Assembly (NCBI GenBank): GCA_029851415.1
Contig: CM056743.1
Location: forward strand, 31,636,714 to 31,700,713
DNA: 64,000 nucleotides
Reading direction: 5' to 3'
Origin: Eretmocerus hayati
Taxonomy: Eukaryota > Arthropoda > Insecta > Hymenoptera > Aphelinidae
The notes beneath the pieces are model-generated. The model was not told where the DNA came from. It was given only the letters and a program-made list of their open reading frames with translations, and made no database searches. Position 1 is the stretch's first letter. The number at the start of each line of letters is the position of its first letter. Below are positions 51,112 to 63,434 of this stretch, in pieces. Position numbers and translations under genes: made by a program.

Positions 51112-54100
51112 GACGAGTTTTGAACCTTAGGGGTCACTGAAGAAATCATTTATGAAAATCCACATCACATTAGTGCATACTGTGAATCGAACCACCATAA
51201 TACTCGAATCATGCTAAAGTTCGTGTGGTGCTATATAAGCTGCACTCAAATAAAATAAGGATGATCTTCCTCGACTTCTTTAACAATAGCTATTTCAAAA
51301 AAATGCTACTGCTTGCTGTTTCATAGCTATTTTCTGTCCACAGTAGCTATGCACACGTGCAGAAAATGCTGAAAAATGCCTCGACAATAGAAAAGATTCC
51401 ACCAGTCAATACACAAAATTCACCCGTCCTTCCTAAGCTCTCAGCACGATACGACGCTTTAGAGAGAGAAACAGATTATATACGCTCAACAAAACGCCCA
51501 ACAATCCAGAAGGATTTGACAAAATCCTCTTCTCGGCTCCACAATTTTTGAAATTCATTTTCACTAAACCAGATTCTCGCAACCCACGCACTCTTTTCTT
51601 CCTCCAATCGCACATAATAACCCCAAGAAGAGATAAGTTACAGTAACTTCATTGCGCCTACACCACCACCCGCAACTCGATAAAATATATGTGCACCAGT
51701 TTTACCTTATGGTTCCACATATACAACCACGACAGGGGAGTTTATTTATCGCAAACTGGCTGCTGCTGCTGCTTTTACTCTCTGTCTCCTGATGTGTAAA
51801 GAAGCGTGCCATCTTGAAAAATAAACTGGCAAAGTCGACACCCACGCATTCCCGTAAAATACGCATTGCAGAAACTATATAAACTCGTATGGGCGTAAAG
51901 AAACAAGGTGATAGTGTATGTTCGCCTCTCGTAAATTATCGAGTTCAAGCCAGCAGCGCGCGGGTGTGTGTCTGAATTATTTTCTCTTTCTCTTTATCTC
52001 GTTACCTTTTTTTTTTTTTTAAATCGTACGTAGTATCTCGTATATGGGTGCATGTATAGATGCAGTTGAAGGATAATGATCGAATCAAGCGACACAGAAG
52101 CTATCTTTTTTTCATCATTTTTGACTGTCACGAAAACGAGTGTCTTAATTGATTACTCTCTCGGATTCTGGTTGTTGAAAATTTTCGAGATATGGAGGAT
52201 TGATTTTGCAAGCGTGATATGTTGAAGGCTGGATTTTTTGTCTGTGAGATCCGATGTATCTGTGCGTGGGTATGTTGAGATTACAGATTGAGATTTGCCT
52301 GGATTTACTGGGTGATGTGTAAATACAGTAATAGAGATTTCGGTTGAGAGAGGCTTGATGCTTACTACATAACTTCAAAGAGTAATTTCTTCTTTTTTTT
52401 TTTTTGTTTCTTAATCAGTCGTCGTCGTTGTGAACGCGACCTAGATTTTTGAAATCTCACACTGGTGAGAAAATTTCTCCACGTTCCACCGGTGATTGAT
52501 GGATCAGTGAGAGGGAAAGAGTCAAGATTTCGATGGAATTGCAGTTATAGCAATGAATGATGATTGAAATTTTGAACTCAGGAGTCGAGTGGGATGGTGG
52601 CAGAGGAGATTGCAAGAGAGATTATGAACAGATTCACTAGACAGTTAATAATTTGAGCGTATTCATTCGATTCATCATTGACGTATATATGAAATCGGAT
52701 CGTCATCAACCTATATTTTCCAATTCTATATGGTATGGTAAACACAAAAATCGTCATTGAAATGAATCCTCTGCTAGCTCGCGGGTATGAAAAGTCCCAA
52801 TAATCAGGAGTCTTATATTAATGATAGGAATCGATATCTTGACTAAAAAGTACTTCAAAGAACTTGATATTCTTCCATATTAATTGGACTCGACTTCTTA
52901 TGGTAAATCAATAATTTGATCCGATGGAAATTTATGACCGGTAGGATGGCACTGATTGGGCATTTTTCATCTCCTGAATCAAGATCAACGTTGAATTGAA
53001 ATATTTGATGTAGATAAAAGTAAAAATCAGGCAATGAAAGATTTGGATCAGTATAAATTCCACTGGAGGATTTCCCATTCTAAAGATGAAATATTGCAGT
53101 AATATTTACTGATAAAATAAATATTTATCCGAGACAAATCATCATCTCGTGGATCAAATTTTCTTTCTCATAGTTACAGATACCACGGATAGAAAATGTC
53201 AATCGGTATTTCAAGGTTGTAATCAAATTTCGGAGGAATCTCGATGCTACCACGAGAATCTCGACGAGAATCGTTCCTTTCAATGAAGGTGATCGTTTAC
53301 AGGACAAGAGAAGAGAGAAAACAATTTCCGACTGCACAAGAAGAAGCGACGAAGAGTAACGATTAGTAAGCGATATCACGGAGAAGATGAGTTCCCGCTC
53401 ATTAGAAAAAGATCCAACTCTGAGTGTCGCATTCAAAGAGTCTTCTGAGGGAGCTACTTTCCAAGTATCAAAGAATGCAGGGATCGTTAGAAGAACCTCT
53501 TTGATAGATCAAGAAGTCACGTGCAGTCAATTTTCTCTGTAAAATTTCTTTCTTACTCATACATTCCTGAAGTGTACGCCACCCAGCTGTGATAGACAAT
53601 TCAAACATAACCTATATATACTATTGCATCAATTCAAATATTTCAAACTTGAATAAATATACAAAAAATTCAAATGGCATAGAAATTCCGATAAATTATG
53701 TACTAGTCTTTTCAATAAAACCTGTGTTGCAGTCAGACCAAAAATGTGTATCAAACAGAACAGAGCCGCAAACGTCAATTACTGACGGAAAAATTACTTT
53801 GATAAAAAAGTTTATATAACAACAGGTGTTCTCTCGGTTTTCTCGAGTACTGCAGTTATCACCCTTGAATCTCACTTGCAATTGTAAGGATATAATACCG
53901 TTCCTATACGTGTAATCGAATGAATTTTCAGAGAATCCATTGAAAGTAATACGTGTAAAAGCGTAATACGCGTGTCTGAGTACTTTTGAGAAAAAGAAGG
54001 TATGGTAGTGTGGGGTATAAGAGGAGGAAAGGTGAGTATGGTTTGAGGCGGCAGTGTGCGATAATTATACAAAATAAACAGGCGGATCAATTTGCCCAAG

Positions 54101-54740
54101 TGCCGATCAAAAACTCGCTACAGCGCGAGAATGTTCGACCTCGTACAGAAGAGGTGATGATGCGCGGTTAATGCGAATTCCCCGCGCTCGTATTATTCGC
54201 AAGATGCAGTTCTTTTCTCTCCTATACACTTCTTTCTTCTCTTCATCTTTTCTTTTTTACTATATTAATACGTTTAATAACCATGTATGATAGACATTCG
54301 GACTTCAATACTTTCACATGTTATCTCATCGTATTTTTTGACTAAAAGTGCAAAAAGACAGACGCGGTGCACGAAATTTGTTTTTGCATTTTGTTTAATT
54401 TCATGATTTATTATGTGCGCCTTATTCATTACAAGACTCCTATCGTCAAATAATCATAATCATAAATTCATCAAAATCTACATGTCTAAATACAATAGGG
54501 AACTGCTATTAATCAAGAAAACATTATAGCTTGGATGTTTGCGACAAAATAAGCGTACAGCGTAAAAAAAATTGGTATTTTTCCGACGCTTCCATGATTT
54601 TTGTATACTTAGGGAACTGACATCATCCCGAAAAATGTTATGTTTTGTGAGTTCCCGGCCAAGTATACTACAGATACAGGAAGAAAAGTTTGAAGTTTTC
54701 ACGACGTCTCTATGGTTTGTAAATCATCATTGACGAGATC
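51112..54740. other. Intron 1 sequence with no recognised feature
   Basis: T-runs near 52007-52020 and 52390-52404 and a CTG-like run near 51760-51772. No coding exon recognised. Confidence 0.5.
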
Positions 54741-54864
54741 TAGTACATTACGCGTCGAGTGCTGGAAACATTTTTTCCTTCGGGAAACCGAGCTGGACGT
54801 GGGCGATGGCACCGTCCAGCTTGGTTTTCCCGAAGGAAAAATGTTTCCGCACGAGACGCGTATG
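54741..54864. repeat. Hairpin repeat element, copy 2 (GGAAACATTTTTTCCTTCGG family)
   Basis: This is the second copy of the 15448-15572 hairpin, sharing TAGTACATTA at the left edge, the two long stem arms and the loop block GGACGTGGGCGATGGCACCG. The outer arms are ACGCGTCGAG and GAGACGCGTA. Confidence 0.75.
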
Positions 54865-54869
54865 CAGTT

Positions 54870-54964
54870 TTATACGTCTGTACGCAGAAACAGCTTGTTT
54901 CCAGGCCTCCTCGCGCAGCGAGGAGGCCTAGAAACACGCTGTTTCTACGTGTGGACGTATAAAT
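54870..54964. repeat. Near-perfect hairpin abutting the previous element
   Basis: TATACGTC, ACGCAGAAACAGC and AGGCCTCCTCGC pair with GCGAGGAGGCCT, GCTGTTTCTACGTG and GGACGTATA around a 3 nt loop. The stem exceeds 40 bp with few mismatches. Confidence 0.8.
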
Positions 54965-54974
54965 TGATGTTTTG

Positions 54975-55720
54975 ACAATTTAAATTGGCGCCATCCAATA
55001 TGGCGGCGGCTGCACACGTGCTACTGAATTAGCCAAACGTTGTGATATCATTTTTCATTGGAAATTATCATCTGAATCACAATCGAGACCTCATTTTATT
55101 CAAATGATTTAAGTTCGCGGTGAAGGAACGCAGGTTTCCCTCCTCATCATCGTGGAAAACACTCTGACGTCACGTGACTCACGTGCAGTCGCCGCCAAAT
55201 TGAATGGCGCCAATTCAAAATCTGAATAACTTCAGACTCAAATTTAAATCACTTCTATCACAGAAGATCCCCAAATTTCCACATATCGTGTCTCTTTCAA
55301 TGTGAACTCCCATAATATATGAGCATTTTGGAATAATTTTTGTGGTCATGTCAGTTCTTTCAATATGGCGGTTGTTGCACATAAATCACGTGATTCATCA
55401 ACTGTTTTGTAGTGGTATATCATCGAAAATTCGCAACTCAAAAACACTCCACCTTATTATTTCATCGGAATGAATTGCTGTAGAGTGAGAAAAACGTAGG
55501 TGTCTGTTTCCAAATCCTCATGGAATGTCGCGTGACATATAGGCGCCCTCCGCCATATTGAAAGACGCCTATTCAAATTCTAAATTTCAATTGAAATCAT
55601 TCTTATGGTGGGAAAGTTCTGAATTTCGCTCGAATCACCCAATTCTTCCAACATAAACTCTCATCATACAACTATTTTGAGGAGGAACTTCTTGGAGGCA
55701 TGTCAGTTCACTATTCTGCA
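54975..55720. repeat. Tandem pair of degenerate ~365 bp units, each containing a palindrome
   Basis: Unit 1 holds ATTGGCGCCATCCAATATGG and its inverted match CCGCCAAATTGAATGGCGCC (54983-55220). Unit 2 holds TTTCAATATGGCGGTTGTTG and the inverted CCGCCATATTGAAAGACGCC (55356-55570). The spacers that follow also match one another (a CTATCACAGAAG or CTTATGGTGGGAA block, then CATGTCAGTTC). No coding frame is present. Confidence 0.6.
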
Positions 55721-56502
55721 ATGAAAACTTGTGGAAATTAAAAATAACGAAATGAAACGAAATTTGAAGATCAATATCGGGTTTTATACGGTACAAAAAC
55801 AATTCAAATCGCTCACTAAAAGTGGTATTTTACGGGATCGTTGACGATTTTTCGCGACAAAATATCCTGGAAGATAAAAAGATGCTCGCTTACAACGATG
55901 ATATTATAAGGTACAATCCTTTCAGTTAGAGTGAGTAACGAGAAAAGTCAGAAAGTCGCCGTTGGGTAGTGTCAAGGAGTTTTGCAATGTAATTCAAGTT
56001 TGAGGCCAAGAGAGTTTGTAATAAGAAGGTAAAAGAGAAAAGGAAGGAAAAGGAAAAGGACCGGTTCTTTGGTTGGCTCGCCGTGACCATAAATTATAGA
56101 CTCACCGAGCGGTAATTATGAGATTTATTGATACGACGTTATGTTGGCACGTGTTATGTACGCTGGTTTATACTTTCATGAGAGAAAAAGAGGGGGATGG
56201 GGATAGGATAGGATAGTATTTCGAGGTGTTATTTTAGAAAGCTTACGGTATTTTCTGTGTGCGAAATTTTTGATCGAATGCTGTCTACGATGCCATATTT
56301 TATACTAACTGAGGCGTGAAGTATTTCGTGGTTTGATAAATATGGATCGGAGATTCGGGTGAATGATCTAACGGGTCGGTTATAAGGTGGGCATGGGTTT
56401 TAGCGTGGGTGAACTGAATTTTACAGACAAAATAGTTAGTAGATTGATGGGGGGATGGTAGCTCGTTAAGAGTCATCAATTTTAATTTATGGACTGACGA
56501 CT
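55721..56502. other. Intron 1 sequence with no recognised feature
   Basis: A short purine-rich AAGGAAAAGGA stretch near 56040-56058. Nothing else is recognised. Confidence 0.5.
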
Positions 56503-56840
56503 AACAAGGGGAGGACCAGACCATTGGATCACCAATCCTTCCCAAAATTTTTTCACAGTCTTGTGTCACCTAGAATATGAAGAATCCAGAGAAATTCCGT
56601 CAAATGGGCCTTCTATCCGGAGCTACAAGCAAAAATGTTAGCGTTGCCAGTATATCTATATATATGTATCACCTTTTAACATGGGCCTATATGAGCAATG
56701 TTAATGTCATGGGCTGTAACTTTGAACAGGAGGCCCATTTGACGGAGTTACTCCGGATTCTTCATATTTTAGGAAATACAAAACTGTAAAAAAAATTTGG
56801 ACAAGATTGGTGATCCAAAGGTCTGGTCCTCGCCTTGTAA
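56503..56840. mobile_element. Foldback element of the ACAAGGGGAGG family, copy 2
   Basis: AACAAGGGGAGGACCAGACC at the left matches inverted GGTCTGGTCCTCGCCTTGT at the right. The arms continue through GATTGGTGATCC, GAATCCAGAGAAATTCCGTC and GGGCCTTCTATCCGGAGCTA-type blocks to the centre. The arms are about 150 nt. Confidence 0.8.
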
Positions 56841-58380
56841 GTATAACCTGTGGAAAGTTACGTTGACTGGTTGTAATTCTTCATGGTAATTGATGATAAA
56901 TGTATCTAGAGCAGGTACAATGATGATACTCAAACTTTGTTGAAAATTGATGTAGATAATTGTCTATTTCTTTCAGACTAAAGATGTTAGAAACATTTCG
57001 AATTGAGAAACCGAAGCAAATTATGAGCATGAGAAAATTCTGATTCATTTCATATCTAACGCAGAAATTTTTTATGATACAGATTCATCATACATAATGG
57101 ACTGCAATTTTTACCTCGATTTTTACACAAGAACTGGATAAGTAGAGTCGTACGAATTTTTAAATTGAATTATATTATTCAAGATGAAATTTAGTTTTTT
57201 TGTGTTCCTTACAATTTCAAAATATGAGTCAGGATGCGATCAAGCAAGACCAAAAAAATCAATGAGCCACTAATATTCCTTAAAATTTGATTGAATTTAG
57301 GTATTGATATCAATCACTCTCCAAATATCACGGAAAAAAGCTCGGTCTAATTTCAACTCTGGGACTATTGTTGAGATAATCAAAATGATGAAAAACCAAG
57401 AAGTTTGAATCTGAACGCAAGTTTTAATCATGATCACGTGATTCTTTCTCCAAAACATGATGAATATGATCAGTCGATCACAAGTCAAAGGTATATAAAT
57501 TATTTTTTCATTAAGAATGATTTTTACAACATTTTCACGAGTATAATTATCTCCTCATGGTGCTATGCAAACATACAATTCAACAAGGTTAGCATAGAAG
57601 AATAACACATGGGGCGAAGATGATCCTGCATATATACCGAGCAAAAAGATTCTATGGAACGTGGTTCACCTGTACAAATCAAATCCCTTTTCTCCCTGTC
57701 ACTCCTGCTTCTCTCTCCTTTTTTTCTCTTTCATTTTTTTCACTATATACCAGGATCGTGCTTTGGAATAATAACACGCGCATACAGCAGATTCCAATAC
57801 TTGATTTCTCCCCTCACATCGACCTAATACACACTTGAAATTCAAAACCAAAGTAGTGCAAACCCGACACCACGCGCGCCAGTTGAAACTTCAACACCTT
57901 TTCAAAATCAATAAAAATCGAAATGAAGAGCTAAAACCAATTATGAGACCTCACAAAATCCACTTTCCCAACAGTACTGTTGTGAGGAGAATGAATGAGA
58001 AGTGAATGTGTTTTTTCAGTTACACAACAATCGTAAGAAGGTCAGAAAAGTAGAATCAAAACACAAACTGCAGACTCAACAAAAGGGTCCGAAATACTTG
58101 TTGTACTTTATGTTTCTTGATACTTTTGCAGGGTGTGAGTATAGTTATAAGGAAGAGGAATAAGTAGAAGGTCTTTGCCAAGAAAACAATCGTAATATAA
58201 AGAAACAGCTGCGCCTATCACACTTCACACACGCCAAACACATCTTATGTGTAGCAGAAGATGCTACTGGAATTACACATAGAATTGATTACTCGAAATA
58301 GCAGACGATTCTCGGATACGCACTTCACCCGAAATCACTCGAGAATTTCTGAGTAAGTTGGTTTATATCGAGATTTCCTT
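56841..58380. other. Intron 1, exon-1-proximal part
   Basis: AT-rich sequence with a pyrimidine-rich patch near 57680-57750 on the + strand. No feature recognised before the exon 1 donor. Confidence 0.5.
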
Positions 58381-58386
58381 ACTCAC

Positions 58387-58492
58387 CCATCAGTCTTCGA
58401 ACTTCAGCTTGACTGAGGAACAGGTTGAAGAAACCGGCAGCCGGGTGGACGAGTGCCGCACCGGTAAACATTACAAGTAGCATCCACAGCAT
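58387..58492 (-). CDS. Ryk: RYK/Derailed-family receptor, coding exon 1 (signal peptide and start of WIF domain)
   Basis: This exon encodes residues 1-35 plus the first base of codon 36 of a Wnt-binding receptor pseudokinase. The protein starts MLWMLLVMFTGAALVHPAAG, a hydrophobic signal peptide, followed by FFNLFLSQAEVRRLMG, the conserved opening of the RYK/Derailed WIF domain. The start is well supported: a TAA lies in frame three codons upstream (TAA GTC AAG AGG ATG). The exon ends with a G in phase 1 before a strong donor, GTGAGTAAG. That phase matches exon 2, which begins with GA to complete a glycine codon. Family members are single-pass membrane proteins that bind Wnt5-type ligands through the WIF domain and steer axons and muscle attachment. 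The next coding exon lies 47.3 kb away. Which insect paralogue this is (drl, Drl-2 or dnt) cannot be settled from 78 residues. Confidence 0.93.
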
Positions 58493-59026
58493 CCTCTTGA
58501 CTTATTCTTCTATACAGCTTGTACAATTCTACTCTTGAAAACGATCTACGTTGTGTAAAATCAAATTCTCCTCAACAATGTCAACAAGGAATTAATGTAT
58601 GAGACATTGTTTTGTATATTGAGGTGGAGGACCTATTAGAAGTGCAGGTGTGCAGCTAGAGACAGACCTAACCTCAAAACGCGAAAGAGAAATACACAAA
58701 GTGTAACACACGTGAAAGTAAGCACGGTCGCGAGGCGTCACGGATGCTGCGACGCGGCCGCCATCGGCCAGTGAACTGTTTTCTTTGAGAGAGCGCGCGA
58801 GAAACGAGACGAGGGATATAGAATGTATATAGAGCTTGTGTTTGGGTTGTTGTACGCATGCGCTCCCGAAGAAACCCGAAGGAGAACGGGAGAGCACGGG
58901 AGAATCTTGTTTTGAATCAACCCGATCACCTCTTTTGATTGGAAGCATGGGTGGAATAAAAGTCCTCGACACGTCCTGGAATACTAGGCGCGAAAGGATG
59001 CATAACGAGAAACCGCGGAGTATCAC
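58493..59026 (-). promoter_or_regulatory. 5' flank or 5' UTR of the RYK/Derailed gene with CpG-rich block
   Basis: Upstream of the start codon on the minus strand, the first 200 nt or so are AT-rich with no convincing acceptor, so the first coding exon probably continues into 5' UTR. About 58720-58990 is much richer in G+C and CpG than its surroundings. It includes a CGCGGCCGCC stretch, a CACGTG E-box-like site near 58709 and short GAGAGA runs. This is a plausible promoter. I cannot place the transcription start. A 144-codon frame covers the block but resembles nothing and is more likely chance in CpG-rich DNA. Confidence 0.35.
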
Positions 59027-60158
59027 TGGTTACCTGGAATTCAGGCGCATGTTGACGGTTGGAGTTCTAATTCTCAGAATTTGAGATGGGTGATGGAGAA
59101 AATACATGGATGTAGCGATTGCAATGGTTGAATTTTTCAGCTTGATTTTCTTATCGAGAATTGGAAAAAACTCCACGAGTATGCTAAATAACTCGTATCT
59201 GTTTTCTTCGAATAAATCGCTGTAACGGTTTTGGAAATATGTTCGAATCCAAAAATTCAAATTGGATAGGAGAAGTATCTAACGAGGCACTTCTTGTTTT
59301 GGAAGATCTCAGAAATGTTCACACTAAATCTTCTTTGATCGCATCTTTCCAAAATTTTAAGACAATTGAGTATACCCTCATTGTCACCCCAAAAGCTCCT
59401 CCATTTTAAATTTGCGCTTGTAACTAGATAATAACGAAAATTCGGATTCGGAGCATATTTGTATATGTCTGGCATCACACTCCCCAGGAATAAAAAGTTT
59501 GAGAGAGCTTGCAAGTTTGCATAATAACTGTCTTCATCAGCCTGTGGCTAGTGCAATTTCACTAGAGCTTGCAAATATCGTTTTTCACGAGGTTTTTCAT
59601 GTCGGCAAATTCGCGGAGGAGTCGAAGAAGAATGCTGAGATTTGAATGAAAAAATTTGTAAAAATCTGCTGCTGGATACACTTTTACTGTCTACCAATGG
59701 CTTGGATATTTTGTCACATAAAACTCCAAACAGACTGTTCTTGACAGGGAAACCTCACAGAACATCACTGATACTTTCTCAATTAAAAGTCCCTCTCACT
59801 GAAATCCTTCTGATTTGACACCGATCTCGTTGATCTTTGATTCTGAGTTGCAAAGTGCCTGTTCAGACCAATAGTTGATTCAAAAAGTGTGTTCTTATTT
59901 TTGAGAAAGAGAATATTGGATTTTCTTGCTAACATAGTAGTAATAAAATATCTAACAGCTGAATAAACCAATGAAGTCCCTTTTCCAAATTGGAATTAAT
60001 TGAAGCTCACAGGATCTCGAGAGTATTACAGATTACCATGGCATTTTCACTTTTGTAAGGTAGTGCAAAAATTTCATCTAATGGATCTATAATGTGAACA
60101 GCTTTTGCAACATGATATCGGAGATTGAGTTTTGCATTCTTCCTGGTCGATGGTACTT
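59027..60158. other. Upstream intergenic or 5' sequence with no recognised feature
   Basis: AT-rich. Short frames only. Confidence 0.45.
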
Positions 60159-60476
60159 ATAAGGGGAACACCAACCATGCGGGTCCTGAATCTTGACGAA
60201 ACTTTGGGAATCATCTTGTTTTGGTGAGAAACGAAGGAACACACAAAGGTTCTGTCCAATAAGCCTTTCATCCCTAGATTTAGCCAACGTGATTAGCATT
60301 ACCCATATAGGAGCATGTTAGACAGTCGCACATATTTACCGCCAATGATAATCTTTATTGCTGAATCTGGGGATGAAAGGCCCATTGGATGAAATCCTTT
60401 TGGGTACGTTCGTTTCTCACCAAACACGATGATTCCCAAAGTTTCGTCGAGATCCAGGACCCGCAAGGTTGGTGGT
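60159..60476. mobile_element. Foldback element of the ACAAGGGGAGG family, copy 3
   Basis: The left arm has ATAAGGGGAACACCAACC, GCGGGTCCTGAATCTTGACG and TTTGGGAATCATC. The right arm has inverted GATGATTCCCAAAGTTTCGT and CAGGACCCGCAAGGTTGGTG. It most closely resembles copies 1 and 4. Confidence 0.7.
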
Positions 60477-60603
60477 CATCATGGCTACACCCTTCGCGAT
60501 TAGCCATGGCGATCGGGGAGAATCTTATGGTGTCAGCAGTGATGAATTTGAATTGAAAAATTTTCAAATTTCTGAGGAAAACTTCTTGAATTTTCATAGT
60601 CGC

Positions 60604-61024
60604 TTAAGGTAGTAGTAGCGGTACTGCATGAGTCAAACTCCCGTCCGCCCGCGATGTAGTGAATGCGCGCAGCAGACGACAACATAACCCCGTAACAGCC
60701 AAAAGAGGCTACATTTGTCTTTGGATCTCTCTTCATAGGCACTGAACCATCAATTTGATTGTTGCTAATCGCTAAATGATTTTTGTGCATTCTTTCTTCT
60801 GTGTATCCATTCTCATCAAAATCTGAACGTCAGATATCAGTGTACTCGTGATCTTACATAAGACTCCGTGTTAAACGGCTTTCACAAAAACGCTCAGAAC
60901 TTTTTTCCTCGATACTGAAGGCTTCTGAAATTTCAACTGAAGCACTTCGAGACCCTAATCTACAACTGTGCCAATTTTCGTAATTTTCTGAACGTCAATT
61001 CTAGTACCGCTAGTACTACCTTAA
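60604..61024. mobile_element. TTAA-flanked MITE with AAGGTAGTAGTAGCGGTAC ends
   Basis: TTAAGGTAGTAGTAGCGGTA at the left matches inverted TACCGCTAGTACTACCTTAA at the right. Its outer TTAAGGTAGT is shared with the 50581-51111 element, so the two probably use the same transposase. Non-coding interior. Confidence 0.8.
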
Positions 61025-61232
61025 GCAGTATCATGTGTATAAAAAAATGAAATGGAGTCTCGTGCATTCTGACTGTGATTCTTCCACTTTTGATAGGTTT
61101 TTTTTCACGCAATGGCCGATAGTGTATGGGATCTTAGTGCTAGAAATGAGTCAAATGGCCCGATATTGGATTGGAGTATTTACTATTAGCCCTTTACTCT
61201 TTTTAATTATCTCACGCTCCTTTTCCCAACTG

Positions 61233-61691
61233 ACAAGGAGAAGTCCAACCTTGCGAAACACGGATCTTGACGAGCTTGATGAAACTCTGGGGATCATCTT
61301 GTCTTGGTGAGAAATGAGATACCTCCAAGCGTTTAATGATGGGCCTCCTATTCTCAGATACAGCTATGGAGATTAGCATTGCCAATATTGGGAACTAACA
61401 TCCGTGTTATTTTAGATGGCAGAAAAAAGCAATATGGCCGAATCCTGAATCTCTTCCATAAGAATAACACGGAGGAAAGATAAGAGCGCTTATCGAATGT
61501 TAGCTCCCAATAGGCCCAAGTTGAAAAGTCGTGTATGTAGATATACTAATAATGCTCATTTCCATGGCTGTATCTTGGGACAGGAGGCTCATGTGATTAA
61601 ACCCTTGGAGATACCTTCATTTTTCACCAAAACAAGATGATTCCCAAAGTTTCATCAAGATCCGTGTTTCACAAGGTTGGACCTCCCCTTG
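61233..61691. mobile_element. Foldback element of the ACAAGGGGAGG family, copy 4
   Basis: The left arm runs ACAAGGAGAAGTCCAACCTT, GCGAAACACGGATCTTGACG and GGGGATCATCTTG. The right arm has CAAGATGATTCCCAAAGTTT, ATCCGTGTTTCACAAGG and TTGGACCTCCCCTTGT. The centre contains a smaller inverted pair (CCGTGTTATTTTAGATGGC and ATAAGAATAACACGG). Confidence 0.8.
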
Positions 61692-63434
61692 TGAGTAGAA
61701 CCTTGCAACGAGTGTTGTCAAATAACTTGAAATAGTATTTTAATGGGAAATGATTTGGAATCATGGCGTATCGAGATGATTTTGAATAGTATCTAAAGTG
61801 ACAATTGTGTCTTCTGTAAAGACTAACTGTGATCTCAACCCTGGCGGAAGTTCTGTTTAGTGCAACAAAATAATGATCACAAGATGAGCATTTATTTATC
61901 CAGGTGACTACAGCTGGCCATTTTATGCCCTTTATTGCGTTCCATAGGAACAAATTCCTCCTAAGGTATCTGAAGTACTGAATTAAAGAAAATTTTCTTC
62001 GCTAGATTGGATTACACCACAAAATATCAAGTTCCGATAACAATCCTCTCAAGGAAAGATGGGTACATCATTGTCAAATTTCTTTCAGATTTTTATAGGA
62101 GATTTCATAATGTAACCCTGTCCTAAGAGAAATTCAAATATTGTCCCTCAAATTGCAAACTTGAAATCTGTAAGAGAACTGCAAATGAATGTATAAGATT
62201 CAGCTTGCCAAATAGCTATACGCCCAGGAAGAATTTTTGAATGTCTCGTAATTTCCATGTTGAGAAATTGCTAAAGACATGTGATATTTCCCTGACCTGG
62301 GATCGTCCACGGGAATTTTCTCAGGGAAATCGCGTGAGACTTTCATGAATATTCATTGTGAACCCTCTGGACTACATAGATCCCAGCTTTGGAAATGTCT
62401 TTGAAAAACTAAAACACGGTTATACAACCGAGATATCAAGTATTGAAATGCAGATTAATTCATCCCAAAATAGCTTGCAGGTCAAACCAAACTTTGATAT
62501 CCCACATCTGAAAAAGCACCCACACATGCATGGAAACATCTTTTGGCAGCCCACAAAAGAATTCTTTCATCCAAAAAAACCTACTACACCCACCCCACCG
62601 AATCTCGCAAAAACCAACACAGAGTTCCATCCCACAGCCACCTATATCCACACAGTATTTCAACTTGTGTCAAAAAGAGAAAGATTCATCCCCGAGCGTC
62701 CAATCAATTTCCACGCCTGCTTCTCGTTCCATAAACAACATTGGCTCATCCACACAACACTAGGTCATCTTTGTACATAATATAATCTTAGCCAGAGGAA
62801 AATAGAGAGGGAAGATTCGCGAGTCCGCCAATTAGCCTCGGACCCCCACGTCGTGCTTGATTCATTTTTTCTTTCTCATTTTTTTGCCCATACACACACA
62901 CACACATACGATGAGTTTGTATTTGTATACATAAACAGCAGAAGATCATTTGAGAAGCTCGAATATATGTCAGAGTGTTAGCCCTTAGGCAATTTCTCTT
63001 TCCAGACAGAAGACGACGCGCTCGATTACACGCTGTATATAGTATATACGGAGAGTATCGTATAAAACCGTCATGCAAACGATATACATCGTCTTTGCGA
63101 GAGAAAACAATTATGAATTCTCAGGGTTTCTGAGACTTGCGATGCATCTCAGGATAATAAGTATAACCAGGCGTGTCGTACGAGTCACTCCATAAATAAT
63201 TTTTAAGGGTCGTGAGAGGTTGAGAGATATTGTTTTTTACACTCGTTGTATGATTATATACGGATGAGAGATGAGTGGTTTAGGTTAGAATGGTCAAGTG
63301 AATTGCACTACAGGTGGCACACCTGGGAAAGGACGTCGACACTCGACGTGGTTTTCGTCTGTTTGTGAGAAAACCGTGGCTCAAACCCACCAAGAGTAAG
63401 CGAGAAAGTTGTTGGGTATTTGATTACAAAGAAT
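61692..63434. other. Upstream sequence with no recognised gene
   Basis: A 140-codon + frame (62358-62780) has a weak coding look but no recognisable domain, and a counter-frame of 67 codons lies opposite. A short CA run occurs near 62893-62908. Confidence 0.45.

Noticed and set aside
58592..59026. 144-codon open frame on the minus strand upstream of exon 1
   Set aside because: It covers a CpG-rich probable promoter or 5' UTR where stop codons are rare by composition, and it resembles nothing I know. It is not in frame with the receptor, which has an in-frame stop just upstream of its start.
61035..61310. 91-codon + frame
   Set aside because: It runs into the foldback element at 61233 and has no recognisable domain.
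62358..62780. 140-codon open frame on the + strand as a possible gene
   Set aside because: No recognisable domain, low-complexity Pro/His/Lys composition, a competing frame on the other strand, and no promoter or splice context.
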